Shown: piece after piece, positions 43,474-52,044 of the stretch
Numbering within the stretch: the stretch's first letter is position 1
How the letters are laid out: every line of letters starts with the position of its first letter
Assembly (NCBI GenBank): GCA_965230565.1
Contig: CBDDLH010000016.1
Location: 1,178,001-1,242,000, forward strand
Direction of reading: 5' to 3'
From: BCD1 sp965230565
GTDB taxonomy: Bacteria; Bacteroidota; Bacteroidia; Chitinophagales; Saprospiraceae
DNA length: 64,000 nucleotides
The notes under the pieces: generated by a model
Seen by the model: only the letters and a program-made list of their open reading frames with translations
Databases searched by the model: none
Told to the model about the DNA's origin: nothing
Made by a program: the position numbers and the translations under genes

Positions 43474-43692
43474 TTAAGGACGAAGAGCGACTTCATCATT
43501 TTGTTCCATAGAATTGTCCATGTCATCTTCCCACCCAAGAAATGATTTCACTTTTTCAGGAAGCATTTCAGACAGAGAACCATCACCATAGGTGGATATG
43601 CCTCCTATTAAAACAACATGTAAAACTGCAGTGAGAAAAAATGCTTTAGCTTTGTTTAATCGAGCTGCTCTTTCGAATTTGCTATTGGTCAT
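43474..43692 (-). CDS. Small single-helix membrane protein
   Basis: A 72-residue protein I do not recognise. A basic N-terminus (MTNSKFERAARLNKAK) precedes one hydrophobic segment at about 17-35, then an acidic tail ending near NDEVALRP. The layout suits a single-pass protein with the N-terminus inside. It has no recognised neighbour in function and diverges from the YggS gene with a 92-base gap. Coding status is likely but not certain. Confidence 0.5.
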   Translation of the reverse strand: MTNSKFERAARLNKAKAFFLTAVLHVVLIGGISTYGDGSLSEMLPEKVKSFLGWEDDMDNSMEQNDEVALRP

Positions 43693-43784
43693 GATCTAGG
43701 AATTTGGAAATGTTCTGGAACTTGCACCTTAAAACGAGCAAAAAACCGCAATATTTTAATTGACTTGTTAAAATCCTCATAAAA

Positions 43785-44438
43785 ATGTTCAACAAAATAA
43801 TTGCAACATTAGCCCCATATAACGCCAAACTGGTAGCTGTTTCAAAAACAAAACCTGAGGAAGACATTATGAAGCTGTACGATATGGGACAGCGAATCTT
43901 TGGTGAAAACCGCGTGCAGGAATTGGTGGCCAAAGCTGCAAATCTGCCAAAAGACATTCAATGGCATGAAATAGGGCATTTACAAACCAATAAAGTCAAA
44001 TACATCGCTGCCTTCATTGATACTATCCATGCGGTGGACAGCATAAAGCTGCTTAAGGAGATAAACAAACAGGCTGCCAAACACGACAGAATAATCAATT
44101 GTTTACTACAATTCCATATTGCTAAAGAGACGACCAAATTCGGACTTGATTACGAAGGGGCGTCAGAACTCCTGCATTTTTTAAAGGAAAACCCCATGGA
44201 CAATGTCCATATCACCGGCGTTATGGGCATGGGTACATTCACCGATGATATGGACCAGGTCAGGGAGGAGTTTAAGACTCTCAAATCAATTTTTGATCAA
44301 CTCAAGATCGATTGGTTCGAAAATGAGGATTCCTTCAAGGAAATTTCCATGGGTATGTCCGGAGATTACCCGATAGCCCTTGAAGAAGGAGCTACTATGG
44401 TTAGAATTGGGACACTGCTATTTGGAGCGCGGTATTGA
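43785..44438 (+). CDS. YggS-family PLP homeostasis protein
   Basis: A 217-residue YggS/PROSC protein, a single-domain PLP-binding TIM barrel that buffers pyridoxal phosphate. The Schiff-base Lys lies in KLVAVSKTKPEEDI near residues 14-27 (Lys21). FGENRVQEL near 38-46, the GHLQTNKVKYI block near 65-75, and SMGMSGDYPIALEEGATMVRIG near 189-210 are all diagnostic. The length is normal for the family. It is a single gene. Confidence 0.95.
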   Translation: MFNKIIATLAPYNAKLVAVSKTKPEEDIMKLYDMGQRIFGENRVQELVAKAANLPKDIQWHEIGHLQTNKVKYIAAFIDTIHAVDSIKLLKEINKQAAKHDRIINCLLQFHIAKETTKFGLDYEGASELLHFLKENPMDNVHITGVMGMGTFTDDMDQVREEFKTLKSIFDQLKIDWFENEDSFKEISMGMSGDYPIALEEGATMVRIGTLLFGARY

Positions 44439-44450
44439 GAAATAATATTT

Positions 44451-44984
44451 CTAGAAATTATAGCCAATAGACACTCTGGCAGAAATTATCCCAAGCTCTG
44501 CTTCATTCATATCCATTTCCAAACCTAAGGTTGTCCCCACTTTTAATTTATCGGAGAAATTGGCCTGGTAACCCAGAACACCTCCAAAACCGAAGACACC
44601 CTCCTGGCCACCCCAGGTAGGAAAGGATAATCGCTCTCCTCCTGTTTTTATCACTGAAGACATATCAGCATAGGACAATCTTGGTCCAATGAAAAAGCCC
44701 TTCAGGTCTCCTTTTGGATAAAACCTTAATTCAGGCTCAAATCTAATGGCTCTTGTTACAATATTCTGGTCTACGCCAATCACCTCATTGCTTCTTAAGG
44801 CTGCAACATTTACTTGTAAACTAATTCGATTGATCAATGGAGCTTCAAATCCGACGGAAGGTCCAATAAACGCACCGTCAAAATAATTATAATGGATCCC
44901 CTGGACACCAACTTTTATGTTACTTTGAGAAAATGCTGTAAGGGACGAAAAAGAAAAGATCGCGATCAATAATATGTTTTTCAT
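44451..44984 (-). CDS. Outer-membrane-type beta-barrel protein, copy 2
   Basis: A 177-residue exported protein with a signal peptide (MKNILLIAIFSFSSLTAFSQ) and alternating hydrophobic/polar strands ending in a terminal Phe (VSIGYNF), the usual end of outer-membrane beta-barrels. It is closely similar to the next gene upstream (45077-45607), sharing IKVGxQGxxY, FGPSVxFEAxL, RxxxFEPELRFY, DLKGFFxGxRxSY and FPTWGGxExxFGxGGVxGxQANFS. The two are tandem paralogues. The ATG at 44984 was chosen for the signal peptide. Confidence 0.82.
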   Translation of the reverse strand: MKNILLIAIFSFSSLTAFSQSNIKVGVQGIHYNYFDGAFIGPSVGFEAPLINRISLQVNVAALRSNEVIGVDQNIVTRAIRFEPELRFYPKGDLKGFFIGPRLSYADMSSVIKTGGERLSFPTWGGQEGVFGFGGVLGYQANFSDKLKVGTTLGLEMDMNEAELGIISARVSIGYNF

Positions 44985-45076
44985 TAAATGATATTTTAGG
45001 TTCAGAATTGTTTGAGGTAATTGAGATAGTTGATTATTGAAACTTCTTCCCAAGAAATACTATAAAAAAAGTATTC

Positions 45077-45607
45077 CTAGAAGCGGTAACCAAGGGAAAC
45101 ACCCAGTGATCCCATCCCTTCACTGAATTTGCTCTCTATTTCAAGACCTAGGGTTGTACTAATGTTTAACTTTTCAGAGAAGTTGGCCTGAAAACCAATA
45201 ACTCCTCCATAACCAAATATGGCCTCTTCCCCACCCCATGTTGGGAAATCAACTTTATCCTTTCCTGTTTTGAGAATAGAAGAAAAATTGGTGTAGGAGG
45301 TTCGTGCACCTACAAAAAAACCCTTGAGGTCCTGACGAAAATAAAAACGTAACTCGGGTTCAAATTTCAGCCCTCTGGTAACAACATCAGAATCAGCTGC
45401 AATCACCTCATGATCAGTCAAATATGCAGCATTTAAATGTAAGCTAAGACGATTTCTAAGGGCCGCTTCGAACGCCACAGAAGGTCCGAAAAAGGATTCA
45501 CCGGAATGAGGATAATTGACACCCTGGTATCCGATTTTCACATTACTTTGGGCAAAAAGAGAAAAAGTTAATAGAGAAAAAAATACGACAAGGCTTAGGT
45601 TTTTCAT
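45077..45607 (-). CDS. Outer-membrane-type beta-barrel protein, copy 1
   Basis: A 176-residue paralogue of the gene at 44451. Residues 1-19 are a signal peptide (ending LFAQ), and the protein ends in VSLGYRF with terminal Phe. It is predicted to form a small beta-barrel in the outer membrane. The two genes share their leader word CTGAACCTAAAA just before the ATG, so the duplication included the 5' untranslated region. Function is unknown. Confidence 0.82.
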   Translation of the reverse strand: MKNLSLVVFFSLLTFSLFAQSNVKIGYQGVNYPHSGESFFGPSVAFEAALRNRLSLHLNAAYLTDHEVIAADSDVVTRGLKFEPELRFYFRQDLKGFFVGARTSYTNFSSILKTGKDKVDFPTWGGEEAIFGYGGVIGFQANFSEKLNISTTLGLEIESKFSEGMGSLGVSLGYRF

Positions 45608-45643
45608 GATCAGATGTTTTAGGTTCAGAATTATTTTCTGTTG

Positions 45644-45674
45644 CCAAAATAGAGGCTTGTTGCGGGTATTTCAA
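45644..45674 (-). promoter_or_regulatory. Putative promoter of the beta-barrel pair
   Basis: On the minus strand TTG (45672-45674) is followed after 20 bases by TATTTTGG (45644-45651), a 7-of-8 match to TAnnTTTG, about 37 bases before the ATG at 45607. Confidence 0.35.
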
Positions 45675-45831
45675 TTTTTTACACAGAGTATAACAATAGA
45701 TTAACTGAAAAGTTAAAAAAATGAAAATGAAATTGGCAAGGAGCGAAAAACCTTAATTTTTTTAAGACCGCAAATCCAACGTCTTATCCTGAAACGGTGT
45801 CTTACAGGTTAGATCAAAACTTTATTGTAGT

Positions 45832-46545
45832 ATGAAATTCCCTATCTTCCTGATGCTTATCATCCTCGCTGCAGGATGCACAGAACTTACCACCGAAATT
45901 CCTGATAAAGGAACCACTACTTCTGTTTTTAATGATAATCCAATCATGTACTGCGGTATGGAAGTCGGCCAAAAAAGCACCTATGTCCTGCTGGAAGGCC
46001 AGGAATATTTTAACAATCAATCTTACGATGACTATGCCTACCTCAATGACACCCTGGTGGTTGAAATAATTGGCGAGGATGAAAACGGTTTCCTCATTGA
46101 GGAATACCTTACTGCCGGATCTGATCCCCTGCCAAACGGGATTTATTACATGGAGGATTCTGTTTACCAATATTACCTGAAAGCGGTTCTGGACACCATC
46201 TATTTTCTTGACCCTGCTTCACAGTACGGCATGACCAGTTTCTTGTTCTGGCATATGGACGGTCAGCTCCCTCTGAGTAATTTCACCAACCAGGAAGCCG
46301 ATATCATTGGCTGGAAAACTTCAATCTCCTACTGTGAATGTGACCAGACTGCCTACGATCCTGAATATGAATTGTTTGGAACAGTCTATGAAGACCTGAA
46401 TATTTCGATCCAAAATGCTGTCATGGCTGTTGATGGTCCTGGAACGACTTACGTTTACTCAAATCTTCACGGCATGGTTAGAACTTCCCACTACAGCTGG
46501 TGGACTCAAACCGGTTTTGGTTGGGATTTACTGGGACAGGAGTAA
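45832..46545 (+). CDS. Lipoprotein of unknown function, copy 1
   Basis: A 237-residue lipoprotein: hydrophobic residues 4-13 and lipobox LAAGC with Cys16. The mature part is acidic and aromatic, with no motif I recognise. It is homologous to the next gene: both have NPI...GQxSxYVLxxGxxY, a region of similar IVGEDENGFIIEE wording, and NQExxIIGWKTxIxYxExxxTAFxxxYxLFxTxYxxLNIxIxNAxMA. They are tandem paralogues, probably exposed at the outer membrane. Confidence 0.8.
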   Translation: MKFPIFLMLIILAAGCTELTTEIPDKGTTTSVFNDNPIMYCGMEVGQKSTYVLLEGQEYFNNQSYDDYAYLNDTLVVEIIGEDENGFLIEEYLTAGSDPLPNGIYYMEDSVYQYYLKAVLDTIYFLDPASQYGMTSFLFWHMDGQLPLSNFTNQEADIIGWKTSISYCECDQTAYDPEYELFGTVYEDLNISIQNAVMAVDGPGTTYVYSNLHGMVRTSHYSWWTQTGFGWDLLGQE

Positions 46546-46661
46546 AAAAGCAGGATTACTGATTTTGGAAAATAATAGTACCTTTATATTACATTCTTCC
46601 AACCAGCTACAAGTCAATATTTCTTATTTGACATCCAATTTTTCATTTAAACATCCATCAA

Positions 46662-47393
46662 ATGAATATGCGATACCTTTTTTTTGGCATCATGGCCCTT
46701 GTATTTTCCGCTTGTCTAAAAAACCTCGATCCACCCATTGACGATGAATATTTCATTCCATTTGTCGACCCCAATGACTATTTAAATGAAAATCCCATTT
46801 CTTTTTTGAATCCTGAGATTGGCCAAACCAGTAATTATGTTTTGTACCAGGGAATGCAATACAATAATGACGAGGTTTTGGATGATTTTGAGTACAAAGC
46901 CGGAGTTGTAAGCATGAGTATTGTGGGAGAAGATGATAACGGGTTTATAATAGAAGAGATCATGCAGCCAAGATCTGTGGATACGCTTGAATATCGGGTT
47001 GAAAAACCTTACTATTATTATATGAAGATCGATAATGATCAAATGACAGTCTCCTTTCAATCCCCCGATGGGAGCAATGTTAATAATATCTTCTTTATTG
47101 ATAGCCAAATTACGCTTTCCTTAGAGCCCTATTCCAATCAGGAAACGGAGATCATCGGTTGGAAAACCACCATTCCATATCTGGAAACGAACGAAACAGC
47201 TTTCACAACAGATTATACGCTATTTAATACAACCTATGATTTTCTCAATATTGAGATCATGAATGCTGAAATGGCTGATGGCGGGTTTGGACGAACAATT
47301 GTTTATTCGCCTGATCATGGCATAGTCAGAACTTCCTTCTATGTGGAAGACCACGGCTCCGGCTGGGGCTGGGATCTGATCGACAGGAAATAA
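46662..47393 (+). CDS. Lipoprotein of unknown function, copy 2
   Basis: A 243-residue paralogue of the gene at 45832, with a lipoprotein signal (MNMRYLFFGIMALVFSAC, Cys near residue 18). It keeps the IGQTSNYVLYQG and EIIGWKTTIPY blocks of its partner but has diverged over most of its length. Function is unknown. A 13-base-stem hairpin terminator stands right after it, shared with the convergent SusD gene. Confidence 0.8.
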   Translation: MNMRYLFFGIMALVFSACLKNLDPPIDDEYFIPFVDPNDYLNENPISFLNPEIGQTSNYVLYQGMQYNNDEVLDDFEYKAGVVSMSIVGEDDNGFIIEEIMQPRSVDTLEYRVEKPYYYYMKIDNDQMTVSFQSPDGSNVNNIFFIDSQITLSLEPYSNQETEIIGWKTTIPYLETNETAFTTDYTLFNTTYDFLNIEIMNAEMADGGFGRTIVYSPDHGIVRTSFYVEDHGSGWGWDLIDRK

Positions 47394-47433
47394 AAAAAAC
47401 TGCGGATCAAGAGATTATTACTCTTGATCCGCA
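47393..47433 (-). terminator. Shared terminator between lipoprotein gene and susD
   Basis: A perfect 13-base stem (47401-47413 with 47421-47433, loop ATTATTA). On the minus strand it is followed by a run of eight T (47393-47400), a strong intrinsic terminator for the glycan utilisation operon. It may also stop plus-strand transcripts. Confidence 0.88.
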
Positions 47434-47472
47434 ATTAATACTTCACTTTTGGAAAACTATCTATTCGATTTA

Positions 47473-48939
47473 TTAGTATCCCGGATTTTGAGTCAACACT
47501 CCCCCACTCAGGTCGATTTCTGACTGTGGAATTGGCAACAACTCATGTTTACCAACTACAAAATCTTTCCCTATTCCCTGCATCACCTCAGCTGCACGGT
47601 TCTGGCGCTGCAAGTCAAACCAGCGCTGCTGTTCCATTCCGAGTTCTGATCGTCTTTCTCTCCAGATCTTCTGGCGCAAAACATCTTTATCGGTATCGGT
47701 TACGTCTGGCAAAATGAAATTATTTCCACCTCTGGCTCTCTCCCTGACCAGGTTGAGATAACTAAGTGCCTGCTCGGGTTTGTTATTTTCATTCAAAGCT
47801 TCTGCTGCCATCAACAAAACGTCAGCATATCTAAGAATCCTGATATTTCCCGGACCATTTTCCTGGAATCCGGGATGCGAACCCACCCAGGCTTTTTGAT
47901 TATATCGTTCATTGAACAAAGCTTCATTATCCTGGACCACAGCGGAACCATCCGGCAAAACCTCACCTACATAAAGAATGGTTGCCTCCCTGCGAGGATC
48001 ACCCGGTTCATAGGAAGTCACTAAATTATCAGAAGGCCTGTTGAAGCCCCAACCCAGGTTGGGTGTTCCCCGGACTCCCTGCACCTGATTGTATTGAGTA
48101 CTTCCACCACCCTCCTCATAAGCAGCTGCCTGGACTTCAAAGAGGGATTCACTGCTGTTTTCAGCAAATTCACGGAAGATATCGGCATAATTGGGGTATA
48201 ATTCATATTGTTCCGAATCAATCACTTCCAGAGCATATTTTTCTGCTTCCACAAAATCTCCCAGCGTCAGGTAAACTTTTGCCAATAAACCTTTTGCAGC
48301 TCCGGCAGTTGCCCGGCCCAGATCACTGGAAGAATACTGAGATTTTTCCGGAAGATTATCAGCCGCAGCAACCAAATCCGCTATAATAAAATCATAGATC
48401 TCATTAACAGAAACACGCTCCTGAGTATATTCATCCGGATCCAAAGGGTGGTCTATTAATGGAATATCTCCAAACCAGCGAACCAATTTGAAATATGCAT
48501 AAGCTCTTAGAAAGCGAGCCTCATGTATCAACCTTTCCTGCAAGTCTCCGTCCATCTGGATGTTCGGTACATTTTCGATTACCAGATTGGCGCGATATAT
48601 CAATCGATAATAGCCGGTCCAGACCCCCAGACAGGCAATATTCGAAGCATCAAAAGTAAGATTATCTACATCCGTAAGGAAGTTGGCATCGTTTGGCAAA
48701 CTCCCTTTATCTGAATCATCAGAGATCATATCCGTGAGTCCGATGTAACTGAACACGTGTACATCCCAGTCTCGGAGTTGATTGTAAATAGCATTAGTCG
48801 CCCATACGGCATGATCTTCCGTCTGAAAGAATGTATCTGAAGATAATTCTGCCGGTTTCTTCTTGTCCAGAATGTCGTCCACACAAGAGGATAAAAGCGT
48901 GATTACCAGCAGACTTGTTAATATTTTTGTGAGTTTCAT
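47473..48939 (-). CDS. SusD/RagB-family outer membrane lipoprotein
   Basis: A 488-residue SusD-type glycan-capture lipoprotein. The signal ends LLSSC (Cys near 18). TPR-like helices typical of SusD follow, with the family block RFLRAYAYFKLVRWFGDIPLI near 140-160 and the C-terminal RRSELGMEQQRWFDLQR near 430-446, then the closing IPQSEIDLSGGVLTQNPGY. It partners the SusC protein encoded just upstream, forming the lid of the TonB-dependent glycan importer. The ATG at 48939 was chosen over 48963 for the lipoprotein signal. It is the last gene of the operon, unusual because susD more often precedes the enzymes. Confidence 0.96.
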   Translation of the reverse strand: MKLTKILTSLLVITLLSSCVDDILDKKKPAELSSDTFFQTEDHAVWATNAIYNQLRDWDVHVFSYIGLTDMISDDSDKGSLPNDANFLTDVDNLTFDASNIACLGVWTGYYRLIYRANLVIENVPNIQMDGDLQERLIHEARFLRAYAYFKLVRWFGDIPLIDHPLDPDEYTQERVSVNEIYDFIIADLVAAADNLPEKSQYSSSDLGRATAGAAKGLLAKVYLTLGDFVEAEKYALEVIDSEQYELYPNYADIFREFAENSSESLFEVQAAAYEEGGGSTQYNQVQGVRGTPNLGWGFNRPSDNLVTSYEPGDPRREATILYVGEVLPDGSAVVQDNEALFNERYNQKAWVGSHPGFQENGPGNIRILRYADVLLMAAEALNENNKPEQALSYLNLVRERARGGNNFILPDVTDTDKDVLRQKIWRERRSELGMEQQRWFDLQRQNRAAEVMQGIGKDFVVGKHELLPIPQSEIDLSGGVLTQNPGY

Positions 48940-49010
48940 AATTTTTATTTTTTGTAAAAACACGAATACGCTAATTAAGGTGTGACTTAAAATCTAAAAG
49001 CAATTCGTGG

Positions 49011-52001
49011 CTAAAAATCGGCCGTTAACCCAAAGTTATAAGTCTTGGCTAACGGGAAAACACCTCTGTCCACTCCGTTGCTCAGAACGGATTCTGACAC
49101 AATTTCAGGAGTATATCCACTGTATTTAGTCCAGGTCACCAGGTTCGTTCCACTTACGTAGAAACGGATATTACGGAATCGGATCTTTTGAACCAGATTC
49201 GCCGGAAGCGTATACCCTACCTGAATATTTCTCAGCTTTAGGAAAGAAGCATCTTCCAGGAACCACTCAGATTCCAGATAATTATGTCCTCCGTTAGTCA
49301 CTCTGGGTTCAGAGTTGCTTGTTCCCTCTCCTGTCCAGCGATCGAGATAGGAAGCTTCGTAATTATAGGTACCAAATCTTGCAGCTTTTTTGGCATTAGC
49401 CACCATATTCCCGGTCTGGCCGTTAAAATCTATGCTGAAATCAACTCCCTTATAACTTGCCCCAATATTGAAACCAAATATGAAAGAAGGTATTGAACTC
49501 CCAAGGTAGGTTTTATCACCCTCAGCAGTTATTTCACCATCACCATTGATATCCCTGAATTTAAAATCTCCAGGCACCTCATCTCCGATAGTAGGGCTAT
49601 TCTCGATCTCTTCCTGAGTCTGGAAAATGCCTTCGATCTCATAGCCGTAAAAGGCCCCGATAGGTTGTCCCGGTACTGTACGGGTAATACGCTTACCTCC
49701 GACACCGAGGTCTCCTCCCAGCAGAAATTCTTTTCCTTCTCCCAATGACAATACCTCGTTATAAACTGTCGAAGCCACTACTCCAATATTGTAGGAAAAC
49801 ACTCCCGTTTCCCGCCAGTTTACCGCAATATCAAAACCGCGATTTAATACATCGGCTGCATTCAATACCGGAGGAATTTCAGCCCCAACATAATCAGGAA
49901 TATCCACCTGGATCAAAACACCGGTAGTTGTTTTATTGTAAAAATCCACTTCAGTTGTCAATCTGTTTTGGAAAAATCCTGCTTCAATACCGGCATTGAA
50001 TTGTTTAGAGGCCTCCCATTTCAGATCAGGATTGGCGAGCGCCAATAAGGTTGATCCGTAATTGAGTACTTCCCCTGAACCAAAAACAGCATCCTGACCG
50101 TCAGAAACCGTTGCCTGGCTTGGATAAAGTCCGAATACATCCGTTTTATCATTACCGATGGCTCCATATCCGGCCCTGAATTTCAATCTGGTGAAAAAGT
50201 CTGATGAAGGGAAGAATTCCTCATTGGAAACCACCCATCCAAGAGAGAAGGACGGGAAGTGCCCCCAACGATTATTCTCACCAAACTTGGAGGATCCATC
50301 AACCCGGTAATTTACTGTTGCCAGGTAACGATCTCTAAAACTGTAATTCACTCTTCCCAGGTAGGAAAATAATCCCCAGCTGGAAGCTCCGTTATAATTG
50401 GTCTGAAAATCCTGTGGCCCTGCGCTCAGGTAGAAAAACTCTTCCGTATCCCCCGGAACATTTCTTCTCGAACCACCCAGGGTTTCACCGTAAAACTCCT
50501 GCATGGAAACCCCTCCCATTACGGAAAGGTTACTTTGACCAAAGCTTTTGTTATAGGTTACCGTATTATCCCAAACCCAGTTACGACCGCGATAACTTCC
50601 CACAGAAATGACATTTTCGGGATTTTGCTGGCTTGAGGAAACAAAGAACGCCGGAGTAAAACTTCGATTGTTGGCAAATACCTGATCTACCCCTAAACTA
50701 CTTTTAAAAGTAAAATCTTTAAGGAAGTCGATGGTAGCATAAACATTTCCGGAAATTCTCTGATCAACAGATTTATTATTGTTGAATTCGAACTGAGCTT
50801 CAGGGTTTCCTACCGGTGCAGTATCTGAATAATTACCTAAAGAGTCTCTTGGCGAAAAAATCGGGTATGCCCGGTAAGCATTGCCCAAAACACCTGGTTC
50901 CCGGACGGCATTGCTTTGCATGAAGGAAAGGTTATGACCAAACCGCACATTTTCAGTTAGCAAATACTCGTTATTCATCCGGAAAGTATATCGTTCATAT
51001 TCAGATTGACGAATGACTCCCGCCTGACTGATATAATTACCACTCAAATTAAAGATCAATCTTTCTGAACCTCCGGAAGCACTCAATTGATAACTCTGGA
51101 TCGGTGCCCGTTGGAAAATTACATCCTGCCAATCGGTTCCTTCACCATATTGCTCCGGATTATCATATAATGGCGATACCCCTTCATTTTCGGCTGTCTC
51201 GTTGGCGAGGGTGGCAAATTCAGTACCATTGACCAAATCGATCTTTCTAACAACCTCCTGAACTCCGTAATAGGAAGCAAACTGAAAGCGAGTGTCGGTA
51301 TTGGCCTTCCCTTTTTTGGTGGTCACAATGATCACACCATTAGCACCTCTGGAACCATAAATCGCCGTAGCTGAAGCATCCTTTAGGACATCTATAGATT
51401 CTACATCATTCATATTCAGGAAACTGATATCATCCAAAATAACTCCATCAACCACGTAAATGGGGGAGGCTGTATTCAATGTCCCAACTCCCCGAATCCT
51501 CACTACTGCCTGGGCGCCTGGTTCTCCCGATGAAGGCGTCACCTGTACTCCGGCCACTTTTCCCTGAAGAGCCTGGTCTACTGAAGCAGTGGGAATTTTT
51601 TGAATTTCTTCTGATTTAACCCTGGAAATCGCTCCGGTAACATCACTTTTTTTCTGTACACCATACCCAACGACAATAACTTCTTCCAATAATTCTGAAG
51701 CAGATGTCATGGTAATGTCGATCATGGACCGACTGTTGACGGGAACCTCCTGGGTATCAAATCCCAGATAAGAAAAGACCAAAGTATCCTGAACTCCGAT
51801 TCCTTTTAACTCATATTTCCCGTCAAAATCAGTGATGGTTCCATCACTGGAACTTTTCACGAGAATATTCACTCCGTAAAGAGGTGTTCCATTATCTTCC
51901 GAGACCACCCCGGTAATATCAATGACCTGCCCTTGAACCGTTACCCAACCAAACAGGATAAGCGATAAGAGCAGCATCCAATGTTTGAAAAATTTCATCA
52001 T
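49011..52001 (-). CDS. SusC/RagA-family TonB-linked outer membrane protein
   Basis: A 996-residue TonB-dependent transporter of the SusC class. After a signal peptide (residues 1-24) it has a carboxypeptidase D regulatory-like domain (about 28-105, ITGVVSEDNGTPLYGVNILVK). A TonB box-like segment LEEVIVVGYG and the plug domain (about 115-225, KDASATAIYGSRGANGVIIVTTKKG) follow. The rest is the 22-strand barrel, ending in a terminal Phe (NFGLTADF). With SusD it imports oligosaccharides released at the surface. It lies 71 bases upstream of susD. Confidence 0.97.
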   Translation of the reverse strand: MMKFFKHWMLLLSLILFGWVTVQGQVIDITGVVSEDNGTPLYGVNILVKSSSDGTITDFDGKYELKGIGVQDTLVFSYLGFDTQEVPVNSRSMIDITMTSASELLEEVIVVGYGVQKKSDVTGAISRVKSEEIQKIPTASVDQALQGKVAGVQVTPSSGEPGAQAVVRIRGVGTLNTASPIYVVDGVILDDISFLNMNDVESIDVLKDASATAIYGSRGANGVIIVTTKKGKANTDTRFQFASYYGVQEVVRKIDLVNGTEFATLANETAENEGVSPLYDNPEQYGEGTDWQDVIFQRAPIQSYQLSASGGSERLIFNLSGNYISQAGVIRQSEYERYTFRMNNEYLLTENVRFGHNLSFMQSNAVREPGVLGNAYRAYPIFSPRDSLGNYSDTAPVGNPEAQFEFNNNKSVDQRISGNVYATIDFLKDFTFKSSLGVDQVFANNRSFTPAFFVSSSQQNPENVISVGSYRGRNWVWDNTVTYNKSFGQSNLSVMGGVSMQEFYGETLGGSRRNVPGDTEEFFYLSAGPQDFQTNYNGASSWGLFSYLGRVNYSFRDRYLATVNYRVDGSSKFGENNRWGHFPSFSLGWVVSNEEFFPSSDFFTRLKFRAGYGAIGNDKTDVFGLYPSQATVSDGQDAVFGSGEVLNYGSTLLALANPDLKWEASKQFNAGIEAGFFQNRLTTEVDFYNKTTTGVLIQVDIPDYVGAEIPPVLNAADVLNRGFDIAVNWRETGVFSYNIGVVASTVYNEVLSLGEGKEFLLGGDLGVGGKRITRTVPGQPIGAFYGYEIEGIFQTQEEIENSPTIGDEVPGDFKFRDINGDGEITAEGDKTYLGSSIPSFIFGFNIGASYKGVDFSIDFNGQTGNMVANAKKAARFGTYNYEASYLDRWTGEGTSNSEPRVTNGGHNYLESEWFLEDASFLKLRNIQVGYTLPANLVQKIRFRNIRFYVSGTNLVTWTKYSGYTPEIVSESVLSNGVDRGVFPLAKTYNFGLTADF

Positions 52002-52044
52002 AATGATATTTTTTGTGCGAAATAACTAACTGGTTATTAACAGC

